Source: CBDCVY01 sp965223245 (lineage in GTDB: Bacteria > Nitrospinota > Nitrospinia > Nitrospinales > Nitrospinaceae). From it: a DNA stretch of 64,000 nt. The translations under genes and the position numbers were made by a program. Where the stretch lies: contig CBDCVY010000013.1 in NCBI GenBank assembly GCA_965223245.1, positions 1,240,001-1,304,000 on the forward strand, in the 5' to 3' direction. This document shows positions 44,765 through 52,832 of the stretch, in pieces. The notes below the pieces were generated by a model. It had not been told where the DNA came from. It did not search any database and saw only the letters and a list, made by a program, of their open reading frames with translations. Position 1 is the stretch's first letter. Each line of letters starts with the position of its first letter.

Positions 44765-46048
44765 ATGAGCGAAATAATTGGAATTCAAGCCAGACAAATT
44801 TTGGACTCTAGAGGAAATCCAACTATTGAAGTGGATGTTCATTTAGAAAGTGGTGCTATGGGTAGAGCTGCGGTTCCATCAGGTGCATCAACGGGAGCAA
44901 GAGAGGCAATAGAATTAAGAGATGGAAATAAAAAAGTTTATTTAGGAAAAGGGGTCACTAAAGCGGTTGAAAATGTAAACATCAAAATTGCTCCGGAAAT
45001 TGTTGGGATAGAAGTAACCGAACAAGCTTTGATAGACACTTTAATGATTCAAATGGATGGGACTAAAAATAAAGCCAAGCTAGGAGCAAACTCTATTTTA
45101 GGTGTTTCATTAGCTGTTTCAAAAGCAGCCGCTGAGGAATTGAGCCTTCCCTTATATAAATATATTGGTGGTACCAATGCATGTGAAATGCCTGTCCCAA
45201 TGATGAATGTGCTTAACGGGGGTGCTCATGCAGACAATAACGTGGATATTCAAGAGTTCATGATAATGCCCGTTGGCGCTAAGAGTTTTTCGATGGCATT
45301 GCAAATGGGTACGGAAATTTTTCATAGTTTGAAAAGTGTGTTGAAACAAAAAAAATATAATACTGCCGTTGGTGATGAAGGAGGGTTTGCACCCGATCTA
45401 AAGTCTAACGAAGAAGCGTTAGAAATATTAATGGCGGCTATCAAAAAGGCAGGATACAAACCCGGTAAAGATGTTTTATTAGCTCTTGATGTGGCTTCCA
45501 GTGAATTCTATAAATCCAAGAAGTACCATTTAGAAGCGGAAGGAGAAAAACTAACCTCTCAACAAATGGTCGGGTTTTTAGAAAAGTTAGTCCAAAATTA
45601 TCCGATAATAAGTATTGAAGATGGACTTTCCGAAGATGATTGGTCTGGTTGGAAACAATTGACGGATCAGCTTAGGTCTTCAACACAATTGGTGGGAGAC
45701 GATATCTTTGTCACAAATACTGAAATTTTGCAAAAGGGAATTAATCAGGGAATTGCAAATTCTATCCTAATTAAGGTAAACCAAATTGGAACTTTGACCG
45801 AAACGTTAAATGCTGTGGAAATGGCAAAAAGGGCAGGGTATACCGCAGTTATTTCTCATCGTTCCGGCGAGACAGAGGACGCAACGATTGCTGATATTGC
45901 AGTTGCAGTTAATGCAGGTCAAATAAAAACAGGTTCTCTTTGCCGCACTGATAGAGTGGCGAAATACAATCAATTGCTGAGAATTGAAGAAAATTTGGGT
46001 GATTCTGCTATTTATCAAGGACGTAAGGTTTTTTACAATTTAGATTAA
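44765..46048 (+). CDS. eno: Enolase
   Basis: Interconverts 2-phosphoglycerate and phosphoenolpyruvate. 427 residues with ARQILDSRGNPTIEVDV, GANSILGVSLAVSKAAA, MPVPMMNVLNGGAHADN, GDEGGFAPDL, SIEDGLSEDDW and SHRSGETEDATIADIAVA. All catalytic loops are present. AAGGA precedes the start. It is followed after 114 bases by ftsB, a pairing common in proteobacteria. A weak hairpin with a T-rich tail (ATAGG/CCTAT, near 46080-46100) lies after the gene. Confidence 0.98.
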   Translation: MSEIIGIQARQILDSRGNPTIEVDVHLESGAMGRAAVPSGASTGAREAIELRDGNKKVYLGKGVTKAVENVNIKIAPEIVGIEVTEQALIDTLMIQMDGTKNKAKLGANSILGVSLAVSKAAAEELSLPLYKYIGGTNACEMPVPMMNVLNGGAHADNNVDIQEFMIMPVGAKSFSMALQMGTEIFHSLKSVLKQKKYNTAVGDEGGFAPDLKSNEEALEILMAAIKKAGYKPGKDVLLALDVASSEFYKSKKYHLEAEGEKLTSQQMVGFLEKLVQNYPIISIEDGLSEDDWSGWKQLTDQLRSSTQLVGDDIFVTNTEILQKGINQGIANSILIKVNQIGTLTETLNAVEMAKRAGYTAVISHRSGETEDATIADIAVAVNAGQIKTGSLCRTDRVAKYNQLLRIEENLGDSAIYQGRKVFYNLD

Positions 46049-46162
46049 AACGTCCTAGATAATATAATTCTCAAAGGCTTATAGGTTTTCTCCTATTTCT
46101 TATAGAACAGTAAGTGCGAAAACTTTACTAAAATAATTTGAAAATTTTTTTTCGGTAAAATT

Positions 46163-46462
46163 TTGAAGAAGCCCAATAAAGCTCAGACAACTTTTTATTT
46201 GAGTTTATTTATGTTTTTGTTAGTCCTCGTAGCAGCAACTTTTGGTGATAAGGGTGTCGTCACCGTATATAAATTTAAAAGTGAACTTAATGAATTGAAA
46301 AGTTTTAATAAAAAACTCACCAATGAGAATTTAAGACTACGAAATGAAATTGCTGCTTTAAAATCCGACCCCTTCGCGGTTGAAAAAGTGGCTCGCGAAA
46401 AATTAAATCTGGTTAAGGCCGGAGAAGTGATATACCAATTTGTTCCTTCCTCAAAAAACTAG
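46163..46462 (+). CDS. ftsB: FtsB/DivIC-like septum protein
   Basis: A 99-residue bitopic membrane protein: short basic N-terminus, one transmembrane helix (about residues 11-27), then a coiled coil (ELNELKSFNKKLTNENLRLR) and the family end motif SDPFAVEKVAREKLNLVKAGEVIYQF. This is the FtsB/DivIC pattern that links FtsL and FtsQ in the divisome. The best start is the TTG at 46163; no ATG fits. Its place after eno supports FtsB. Confidence 0.9.
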   Translation: MKKPNKAQTTFYLSLFMFLLVLVAATFGDKGVVTVYKFKSELNELKSFNKKLTNENLRLRNEIAALKSDPFAVEKVAREKLNLVKAGEVIYQFVPSSKN

Positions 46463-46959
46463 CCAAAATTGGCAATAAAGTTTTTATTTTTACCTTTCCT
46501 GTTAATTTGTTAAAATTTAAAGTAATTTATTGAAAACAAAGGCTTTATGAAGAATTTTTTATTTCTCAAAGAATTTTTTGAAACCATTGAAATATTGAGG
46601 TTTACGCTGGTGGATCCCTTCAAAATTCGGGTTGTATGTTGGTTAAACTGCCAAAAAATCAAAAATTTCCAAGGATTTTTTCATTAACCTATTGATATTT
46701 TTGTAATAAATGGTAGAGTATATACATCCAAATAAATAGGGGGAAAACTTTGGAGGAGATTTTATTCTTAATTTAGAATCTCTGAAAAAGGGAATTAAGG
46801 TTCTTGGTACCTGGAATCGAAAGCTAGAGAACTTATTTACTTCAAGTTGCTCGAAAGCATCTGGCAAATCTAATATCTGGCTTTAAATTCAATTGGGTAG
46901 TATGTCCTAAATTCTTGAAAAAAATAGTTTTACTATCATTTCATTGATAAGGAGGAAGC
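46463..46959. other. 497-base intergenic region, no gene seen
   Basis: Right after ftsB, GCCAA-AA-TTGGC followed by a T-rich stretch may act as a weak terminator. The rest is AT-rich. A minus-strand reading frame at 46643-46867 (74 codons, TTG start) has no ribosome site and a composition unlike a real protein. A GGAGGA at 46752-46757 is not followed by a usable start codon. No tRNA or recognised RNA family is visible. Confidence 0.5.
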
Positions 46960-47244
46960 ATGACCAAGCAAGACATTATTAATCATGTTTCACAGGAAGC
47001 TAGCCTATCTCGTTCTAAAGCGGAAGAAGCTGTTGAAACTGTGATCAAATTGATTAAAGAGTCCCTGGGTCAAGGTGAACCAGTAATTTTACGTCGTTTT
47101 GGGACGTTTCAAGTGAAACAAAAAACCAAACGAATGGGACGGAATCCAAAAACTGGAGAAGAGGCTGAAATTACAGCTAGGAAGGTCGTACGATTCAAGT
47201 CTGGTAAGCATTTTAAGCAGGCTGTGAATGACGACGAAAATTAA
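46960..47244 (+). CDS. HU/IHF-family DNA-bending protein
   Basis: A 94-residue nucleoid protein of the HU/IHF family. It has the helical N-terminal half (MTKQDIINHVSQEASLSRSK), GEPVILRRFGTFQVKQK, the beta-arm motif MGRNPKTGEE with the intercalating proline, and VVRFKSGKHFKQAV. IHF-alpha and HU share these features; the RNPKTG arm and residues after it do not settle which. A strong AAGGAGG precedes the ATG. Probably monocistronic: a terminator follows. Confidence 0.93.
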   Translation: MTKQDIINHVSQEASLSRSKAEEAVETVIKLIKESLGQGEPVILRRFGTFQVKQKTKRMGRNPKTGEEAEITARKVVRFKSGKHFKQAVNDDEN

Positions 47245-47251
47245 TGCCAAG

Positions 47252-47308
47252 TTTATAGTTATAGGATAAGCATGGCATCTCCATAACTATAAAATCGGTA
47301 TTTTTTTT
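47252..47308 (+). terminator. Hairpin and T run after the HU gene
   Basis: TTTATAGTTAT (47252-47262) and ATAACTATAAA (47283-47293) form an 11-bp stem. Seven bases further lies a run of eight T at 47301-47308. The structure overlaps the end of the convergent queA gene, which has little room of its own for a terminator. Confidence 0.55.
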
Positions 47309-48296
47309 GAATTGCTTGTTCATAAGCCTTTCGAATAAGGGATGGACTCCCAAAAGCGCAAACCAATAAATACAGGCTTGATTTTGGTAAATGAAAGTTA
47401 GTTATTAAATGGTCTGTATTTTTAAAAGTTTGGCCTGGATATATAAATCGTTCAGTCCAATCAGAATATGGGTTGTTTCTGGATGATTGGATATCAATAG
47501 ATTCCAAGACTCGGGTTGTTGTAGTCCCTACAGAAAGAATTTTATTTCTCTGTTGCTTATTTTGAAAAAGAGTATTCCAAGTTTGTGTAGAAATTTGGAA
47601 ATACTCTTTTTTCATTTTGTGTTGAGTTATGTTTTCTGTGCGGATGGGTTGAAATGTTCCAGGTCCTACTTGAAGCGTTAAAAAAGCAATTTGAAGTTTT
47701 GCTTTTAGGTGATCCATCATAGAATTTGAGAAATGGAGACCCGCTGTAGGTGCTGCAATGGATCCTGGAAATTTAGCAAAGACAGTTTGGTATCTTTCCT
47801 TGTCTAAAGCCCTTAATTGATTGTCTTCAGTGTTTCTTCGAATGTAATGAGGAAGGGGAAGACTTCCTTTAGTATTCATAAGTTGTTGCACATCAACTTT
47901 ATCTGGAAATTGAAGTAATCCTAAATCCTCTTTTTTTCCTAAAAAGGTTGCGTAACAATTTTGATTAAAATTAATGATTTCCCCCGGTTTAATTTTTCCT
48001 AATCCTTTAACCAGAATAGACCAGATACCTGGTTTAACTTCTTCAACCAGTAATACTTCTGAAAACTTTATAGTATTTTGCCAATTTCCAAAGAGTTTGG
48101 CCGGTAACACCTGTGTATTATTAAAAACGAGAAGGGGTTTGGTTTTTAAATAGTTGGGTAAGGATGAAAACTGGTCATGATAAATATCGCCTGTCTTCCT
48201 TTCAATGACCATTAAACGAGATTCGCCCCGTTCTGGGCTTGGTTTTTGGGCTATTAAATTCTCAGGAAGGTCAAAATTAAAATCTGATAACTTCAT
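47259..48296 (-). CDS. queA: S-adenosylmethionine:tRNA ribosyltransferase-isomerase
   Basis: Builds the cyclopentenediol of queuosine on tRNA from SAM. 345 residues with DFNFDLPENLIAQKPSPERGESRLMV (read as LPENLIAQKP, RGESRLMV), LLVFNNTQVLPAKLFG, FAKFPGSIAAPTAGLHFS, LQVGPGTFQPIRTENI and HLPKSSLYLLVCAF. All family motifs are present. It converges on the HU gene, with 14 bases between them. No other queuosine gene is in the window. Confidence 0.96.
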   Translation of the reverse strand: MKLSDFNFDLPENLIAQKPSPERGESRLMVIERKTGDIYHDQFSSLPNYLKTKPLLVFNNTQVLPAKLFGNWQNTIKFSEVLLVEEVKPGIWSILVKGLGKIKPGEIINFNQNCYATFLGKKEDLGLLQFPDKVDVQQLMNTKGSLPLPHYIRRNTEDNQLRALDKERYQTVFAKFPGSIAAPTAGLHFSNSMMDHLKAKLQIAFLTLQVGPGTFQPIRTENITQHKMKKEYFQISTQTWNTLFQNKQQRNKILSVGTTTTRVLESIDIQSSRNNPYSDWTERFIYPGQTFKNTDHLITNFHLPKSSLYLLVCAFGSPSLIRKAYEQAIQKKYRFYSYGDAMLIL

Positions 48297-48381
48297 GGTA
48301 GAGATAATTGCAATTTTAATTGACTTATGAAAGCTTTCTCTTTGTTTTATAAAGGTTTTTCAACCTTTTTTGAAAAAATTT

Positions 48382-48412
48382 GAGGTTGACCTCTTTTTGT
48401 AAATATTATATT
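48382..48412 (+). promoter_or_regulatory. Candidate promoter with overlapping palindrome, upstream of the cytochrome gene
   Basis: TTGACC (48386-48391) with TATATT (48407-48412) at a short 15-base spacing. The -35 is embedded in the inverted repeat GAGGT-TG-ACCTC (48382-48393), which would be a natural operator position. Just upstream a 7-bp hairpin AAAGGTT/AACCTTT (48351-48368) precedes a short T run. Confidence 0.4.
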
Positions 48413-48464
48413 CTCTCGGAACGTCCAGAGTTTAGAACAAAAACCGTAAAAGTCCAAATAGGGT

Positions 48465-49319
48465 ATGAAAACAATGAAAAACTTTAAAACCATAGGATTG
48501 CTATTTTTATCAGCCCTTCTTGTTTTTCTAGGAGGCGTAGATGCTGCTAACGCTAAAAAGAAAAAAATCCCTAAAAAACCTAAGTATGTTGGGTCAGCAA
48601 AATGTAATGGAAGTTGTCACGATCCCTATTATCAAGCCTGGAGGAACTCCCCGCATGGTAAGACGTTTGATATTTTAAAACCAGGCGAAAGAGCGGATGC
48701 GAAAAAGAAAGCAAGCTTGGATCCTGAAAAGGATTACACCACTGATCCTATGTGTTTACGTTGTCATACTACAGGCTATCGACAAAAGGGAGGCTTTAAG
48801 CCCGCTGGAACCAAAATAAAGGGCAAGGACGTAAGTACTAAAATTGACCCGGATGAGCCGAGTTTAGAACAGGTAGGTTGTGAGATGTGTCATGCAGCTG
48901 CTGGAGGAGCTCAATTCAGAGTAGTAATGAAAAATACCAAGGGTGACTTTAAGAAGAAAGATACGGAGAAATATGGACAACGTTGGGATTATGCAAACGT
49001 TTGCACACGCTGTCATAATCACCCTAAAAATCCACATAATGAGAAATTGGATGCAAAATATGCGTTTGATTATGAAAAGAAAAAAGCTGAAGTCCATCCT
49101 TATGATAAATTTCTATCTGAGGACAATGCAGATCAAAATATTGTAGAGGACGGCAAAGTAAAGGACCGCGCAAAAGAAAAAGCAAAGTCTGAAGAAAAAC
49201 CCTTGAGAATTGAAGACTTCGAAGTCAACGATAAGGGAAAGCTTAAATTCGTTAAGAAAACCCGACCTTATAAATACAGCAAAAAGAAAAAGAGAGGAAA
49301 ATTTTATTATCAAAAATAA
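48465..49319 (+). CDS. Tetraheme c-type cytochrome, c554-like
   Basis: 284 residues with a signal peptide (hydrophobic part about residues 11-24, cleavage probably after ANA). Four heme-attachment motifs are visible: CNGSCH, CLRCH, CEMCH and CTRCH. The first is CX3CH, one residue longer than the usual CXXCH. The context YYQAWRNSPHGKTF and CLRCHTTGY fits the cytochrome c554 family of periplasmic electron carriers. The C-terminal third is rich in Lys and Glu and ends in a basic tail. It is the only gene between a promoter and a terminator, so probably monocistronic. The electron partner is unknown. Confidence 0.87.
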   Translation: MKTMKNFKTIGLLFLSALLVFLGGVDAANAKKKKIPKKPKYVGSAKCNGSCHDPYYQAWRNSPHGKTFDILKPGERADAKKKASLDPEKDYTTDPMCLRCHTTGYRQKGGFKPAGTKIKGKDVSTKIDPDEPSLEQVGCEMCHAAAGGAQFRVVMKNTKGDFKKKDTEKYGQRWDYANVCTRCHNHPKNPHNEKLDAKYAFDYEKKKAEVHPYDKFLSEDNADQNIVEDGKVKDRAKEKAKSEEKPLRIEDFEVNDKGKLKFVKKTRPYKYSKKKKRGKFYYQK

Positions 49320-49353
49320 TTTTTTCCATTATCCTATTATCAAGCCTTAATTA

Positions 49354-49393
49354 ATAAGGGGGAGGTCCAGGCGAACACGGATTTCCCCCTTAT
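49354..49393 (+). terminator. Rho-independent terminator-like hairpin after the cytochrome gene
   Basis: ATAAGGGGGA (49354-49363) pairs perfectly with TCCCCCTTAT (49384-49393); the inner GTCC/GGAT pairs extend it. The tail is only moderately T-rich. Confidence 0.6.
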
Positions 49394-49425
49394 CTTATTT
49401 CAACTCTATTTCTAAAACTCATTCC

Positions 49426-50811
49426 ATGAACGAAACCACCTTTAAAAAGAAAATTGTATGTATTGGAGCCGGTTATGTTGGTGGCCCCACGATGACAGTA
49501 ATTGCGAATCACTGCCCGGATTATAAGGTAACCGTTGTTGACATTTCGCAGCAGAAAATTGACCAGTGGAATTCTGATAACTTACCTATTTACGAGCCCG
49601 GCTTAAAGGAGCGGGTTTTAAAAACCCGTGGCAAAAATCTGTTTTTTTCGACCAATGTAGAAGCAGGGATTGAAGAAGCTGATATGATTTTTGTTTCCGT
49701 TAATACTCCTACCAAGACTTTTGGCGAAGGAGAAGGTCGTGCAGTGGATTTACAATATGTTGAAAAAACCGCCCGAAAAATTAAAGAATGTTCTCGTTCA
49801 GATAAAATTGTCATTGAAAAAAGTACACTACCCGTCCGTGCGGCAGAAACTATCGGGAAAATTTTACAATCAGGAAAAAATGGAGTGAACTTTGAAATTT
49901 TATCAAATCCTGAGTTTTTGGCCGAAGGGACGGGAATAATGGATTTGGAAGAACCAGATCGTATTTTGATTGGTTCGAAGGAAACTCCATCAGGGTTAGA
50001 AGCTTGTGAAGAACTAGTAAAAGTTTATGAGCATTGGGTTCCGCGGGAAAAACTTATTACAACAAATTTATGGAGTAGCGAGCTTTCTAAGTTGGTTGCT
50101 AATGCATTTCTAGCGCAAAGAATTTCATCAATAAATAGTATTTCTGCATTGTGTGAGGTAACTGAGGCGGATGTAAAAGAAGTTGCGCATGCCGTTGGCC
50201 GTGATTCACGGATTGGTCCTAAATTTTTAAATGCCGGAATTGGTTTTGGTGGCTCATGTTTTCGAAAAGATATATTAAATCTAATTTACTTATGCGAGCA
50301 CTATGGCCTTCATCCAGTCGCAGAGTTTTGGCAACAAGTGATTAATTTAAATGATTACCAAATGGATCGATTTGTTACTCGAATGTTGAGAGCCATGTTT
50401 AACTCAGTGGTAGGAAAAAAAATTGCAATTATGGGTTTTGCATTTAAACCTGACACTGGAGATACACGGGATGCTCCAGCTATCCATGTATGCAAAAAAC
50501 TGTTGGTAGAAAAAGCACACTTGTCTATTACGGATCCTCATGCACTGGAAAATGCCAAGCGAGATCTTCAGGGTTTAGAAGGTGAGATAGATTACGAGCC
50601 TGATCCCTATAAGGCAGTTGAAGGAGCACATGCTATTGCTTTAATGACCGAATGGAAAGAATTTAAAGAATTGGATTTTCAAAAGATTTATGACAGTATG
50701 GAAAAACCTGCCTTTTTATTTGATGGTCGAAATCACCTAGACCATAAAGCTCTTCATAAAATAGGTTTTCATGTGTTTGGCATAGGTAAACCCCCCTTAG
50801 ATAACTTTTAA
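49426..50811 (+). CDS. UDP-glucose 6-dehydrogenase, long (animal-like) type
   Basis: Oxidises UDP-glucose to UDP-glucuronate with two NAD. 461 residues. Motifs are VCIGAGYVGGPTMTVIA (nucleotide site), FVSVNTPTKTFG, SNPEFLAEGTGIMDLEEPDR (shown at its 20-residue limit), the catalytic cysteine in GIGFGGSCFRKDILNL, and FAFKPDTGDTRDAPAIHV. The length, GGPTM and the DLQYVE spacing fit the eukaryote-like UGDH subgroup better than the short bacterial Ugd. The product would feed polysaccharide synthesis. No other sugar genes are adjacent. Confidence 0.95.
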   Translation: MNETTFKKKIVCIGAGYVGGPTMTVIANHCPDYKVTVVDISQQKIDQWNSDNLPIYEPGLKERVLKTRGKNLFFSTNVEAGIEEADMIFVSVNTPTKTFGEGEGRAVDLQYVEKTARKIKECSRSDKIVIEKSTLPVRAAETIGKILQSGKNGVNFEILSNPEFLAEGTGIMDLEEPDRILIGSKETPSGLEACEELVKVYEHWVPREKLITTNLWSSELSKLVANAFLAQRISSINSISALCEVTEADVKEVAHAVGRDSRIGPKFLNAGIGFGGSCFRKDILNLIYLCEHYGLHPVAEFWQQVINLNDYQMDRFVTRMLRAMFNSVVGKKIAIMGFAFKPDTGDTRDAPAIHVCKKLLVEKAHLSITDPHALENAKRDLQGLEGEIDYEPDPYKAVEGAHAIALMTEWKEFKELDFQKIYDSMEKPAFLFDGRNHLDHKALHKIGFHVFGIGKPPLDNF

Positions 50812-50843
50812 GTTTTTCTAAAGGTTATTATTCAGAAATTGAC

Positions 50844-51107
50844 TTATTCCGATGGGTTAGGTTTGTGACAAAAGGTGCATGTATCCATAGGTCTGTGTGG
50901 CATTATTGGAGAGTCTTTTACCTTTTGAACATGACAAGAGAGACATTCTTCTACAGGGGCTTCTGGTTTGTGAAAAGTTTGTTTACTTAGTGCAGGGGCA
51001 GAATCTAAAAATGACTTTACAATATATATAATCAAAATTAGGCCGAGAACAGCAGAAACTTTCATGAAATTTATTTGGCCTGAAAATTTATTTTTCTTTT
51101 TTCCCAT
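50844..51107 (-). CDS. Small membrane-anchored diheme c-type protein
   Basis: 87 residues from the ATG at 51107. A basic N-terminus and one hydrophobic helix (about residues 14-31, SAVLGLILIIYIVKSFL) form an uncleaved anchor. The periplasmic part carries two CXXCH motifs, CLSCH and CTFCH, with MPHRPMDTC between them that may supply axial His ligands. It resembles the small multiheme tails linked to respiratory chains but is not a family I can name. ridA lies just upstream on the same strand with 12 bases between. Confidence 0.75.
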   Translation of the reverse strand: MGKKKNKFSGQINFMKVSAVLGLILIIYIVKSFLDSAPALSKQTFHKPEAPVEECLSCHVQKVKDSPIMPHRPMDTCTFCHKPNPSE

Positions 51108-51119
51108 TTTCAAATGCCC

Positions 51120-51509
51120 TTAGTCGGTAGTGTGGGCTGCAACGACATCAATTTCTATTTTAGCCCCTTTAGGTAAAGCCGCAACCTGAACACACGCCCG
51201 TGCCGGCTTCCCTTCCCCAAAGAACCTTTCATAAACGGAATTCATTCTCTTAAAGTGGTCCATGTCAGATAAATAGACAGTGGCCTTAATTACATTGTTG
51301 AAAGAAAGTCCATCTGCTTTTAAAATTGCTTCAATATTTTTTAATGTTAAATTAGTTTCTTCCTCAATTTCACCAGAGATAAAATTGCCACTTTTAGGAT
51401 CGAGAGCAATTTGACCCGAAGTATAAAGGAAATCTCCGATGCGAATCGCTTGTTGATAGGGTCCAATGGCAGCTGGTGCATCACCGGTTTGAATAGCTTT
51501 TTTGATCAT
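51120..51509 (-). CDS. ridA: RidA/YjgF enamine deaminase
   Basis: Hydrolyses reactive enamine/imine intermediates made by PLP enzymes such as threonine dehydratase. 129 residues with APAAIGPYQQAIRIGDFLYTSGQI (read as AIGPYQQA, LYTSGQIALDP), VIKATVYLSDMDHF and the signature PARACVQVAALPKGAKIEID containing the arginine that binds the substrate carboxylate. Forms trimers. Part of a minus-strand run recO-ridA-diheme. Confidence 0.95.
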   Translation of the reverse strand: MIKKAIQTGDAPAAIGPYQQAIRIGDFLYTSGQIALDPKSGNFISGEIEEETNLTLKNIEAILKADGLSFNNVIKATVYLSDMDHFKRMNSVYERFFGEGKPARACVQVAALPKGAKIEIDVVAAHTTD

Positions 51510-51534
51510 AGTATTTTCTAACCCAAGTTCAGAG

Positions 51535-52296
51535 TTAACAATAAATTTTTTCCATTTGTTTAATTAAGGGATACGATTTTAATTCCCTTCCCAATCTGGA
51601 TAATACTAAACGGTGAGTGATATACTCTAACTCTTTTTCAACCCCTTTTGGAATTTTTAATCGGTCACTACGAGAAACATCGAGGGTAAGTAATTTTTTT
51701 AAGTAATTGAGAGTTCCCGATTGAAGTTTAGTATCTGGAATTTCTGAACTTTGGCAAAAGTGACATATAATTCCTTGTTTACTAAAACTAAACCCCACCC
51801 AAGGTGATTGGGATTCCTTTTTGCACACTAAACAAATAGATAATCGCGGTTTGTAACCTGCTAAGGCCAATAGGCGAATTTCAAATAGACGACATAAGTT
51901 TTCTAACTCATTTAATTGCATTGATGCTGATAAGGAACTGACTAATAAATGAAATATTTCGGGCTCCGGGTGTTTTTCAGCAATCATGGCTTCCACGAGT
52001 TCTATAAAATAGATTGTTGTATAAAACTTTGAAGGATTTTCTCTAATGGATTGATGCGATTGAACGATATCGCATTGGTTTAATCTATAAATTTCTTGAG
52101 TTTCTTTTCCAAAATAAATAAGAGAAAGGTAAGTCATTGGTTCCAATGAAGCTCCAAATCGGCTTTTAAGCCTTCTTGCGGCCTTTGCAACACATTTAAT
52201 TTTGCCATAAGTTTCAGAGAATAGTGTGACCAGTTTGTCTGTTTCTGAAAGCTTTAAAGTGCGGAGAACAATAGCTCGTGTTTTAAAGAGAGGCAT
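51535..52296 (-). CDS. recO: DNA repair protein RecO
   Basis: Loads RecA on SSB-coated DNA together with RecR. 253 residues from the ATG at 52296 (an upstream in-frame TTG at 52311 is possible). The N-terminal OB-fold reads TRAIVLRTLKLSETDKLVTL, a helical middle follows, and a zinc finger is seen as CLVC ... CHFC around residues 157-182. The gene overlaps the end of ogt by 14 bases. Confidence 0.92.
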   Translation of the reverse strand: MPLFKTRAIVLRTLKLSETDKLVTLFSETYGKIKCVAKAARRLKSRFGASLEPMTYLSLIYFGKETQEIYRLNQCDIVQSHQSIRENPSKFYTTIYFIELVEAMIAEKHPEPEIFHLLVSSLSASMQLNELENLCRLFEIRLLALAGYKPRLSICLVCKKESQSPWVGFSFSKQGIICHFCQSSEIPDTKLQSGTLNYLKKLLTLDVSRSDRLKIPKGVEKELEYITHRLVLSRLGRELKSYPLIKQMEKIYC

Positions 52297-52828
52297 TTCG
52301 TTTTTGTTCAAAATCCAATAAAAAAATTTTCGTTTTTAGGCCACCGGTATAACCGCCTAGGCTACCATTATTTTGGATTATTCTATGGCAAGGAATAATA
52401 ATTGGGATTGGGTTTTTTGAGTTTGCATTGCCTACGGCCCGATAAGCTTTGGGATTATTGATAGATTTGGCTAACCAAGAATAACTTCGTGTTTCTCCAT
52501 AGGGGATTTGGATAAGTTTTTTCCAAACCTTTTGTTGGAAATGGGTGCCCGAACTAAGATCAAAAGAACAATTAAACTGTTGGAGGTTTCCTTTAAAATA
52601 TCGACTAATTTGAGAAGCTATGTGGCTTAGTTTTTTTATGTTTTTTTTTGCAGGAGCGGAAAAGGCTTTTTCCAGAAACTTAACATAACGGGTTTCACTT
52701 TTTATCCTGGTTTGAATATTGCACAATCCAATTTCCGTTGTGGCAATGCCCCATTTTCCCAGAGGGGTGTCGACAATTGCGAAGAACAAATCTTCTGATT
52801 CTATTGGTCTTTTTGGGATGGTTAGCAT
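52283..52828 (-). CDS. ogt: Methylated-DNA--protein-cysteine methyltransferase
   Basis: Suicide enzyme that removes methyl groups from O6-methylguanine. 181 residues: N-terminal ribonuclease H-like part, then FQQKVWKKLIQIPYGETRSY, AYRAVGNANSKNPIPIIIPC and the acceptor cysteine in IPCHRIIQNNGSLGGYTGG. There is no AdaA or AraC domain, so it is the Ogt/MGMT type. It overlaps recO and starts five bases after the PHP gene. Confidence 0.95.
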   Translation of the reverse strand: MLTIPKRPIESEDLFFAIVDTPLGKWGIATTEIGLCNIQTRIKSETRYVKFLEKAFSAPAKKNIKKLSHIASQISRYFKGNLQQFNCSFDLSSGTHFQQKVWKKLIQIPYGETRSYSWLAKSINNPKAYRAVGNANSKNPIPIIIPCHRIIQNNGSLGGYTGGLKTKIFLLDFEQKRNASL

Positions 52829-52832
52829 TGTT

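Noticed and set aside
46643..46867. 74-codon minus-strand frame between ftsB and the HU gene
   Set aside because: TTG start without ribosome site and residue composition as expected from AT-rich noncoding DNA.
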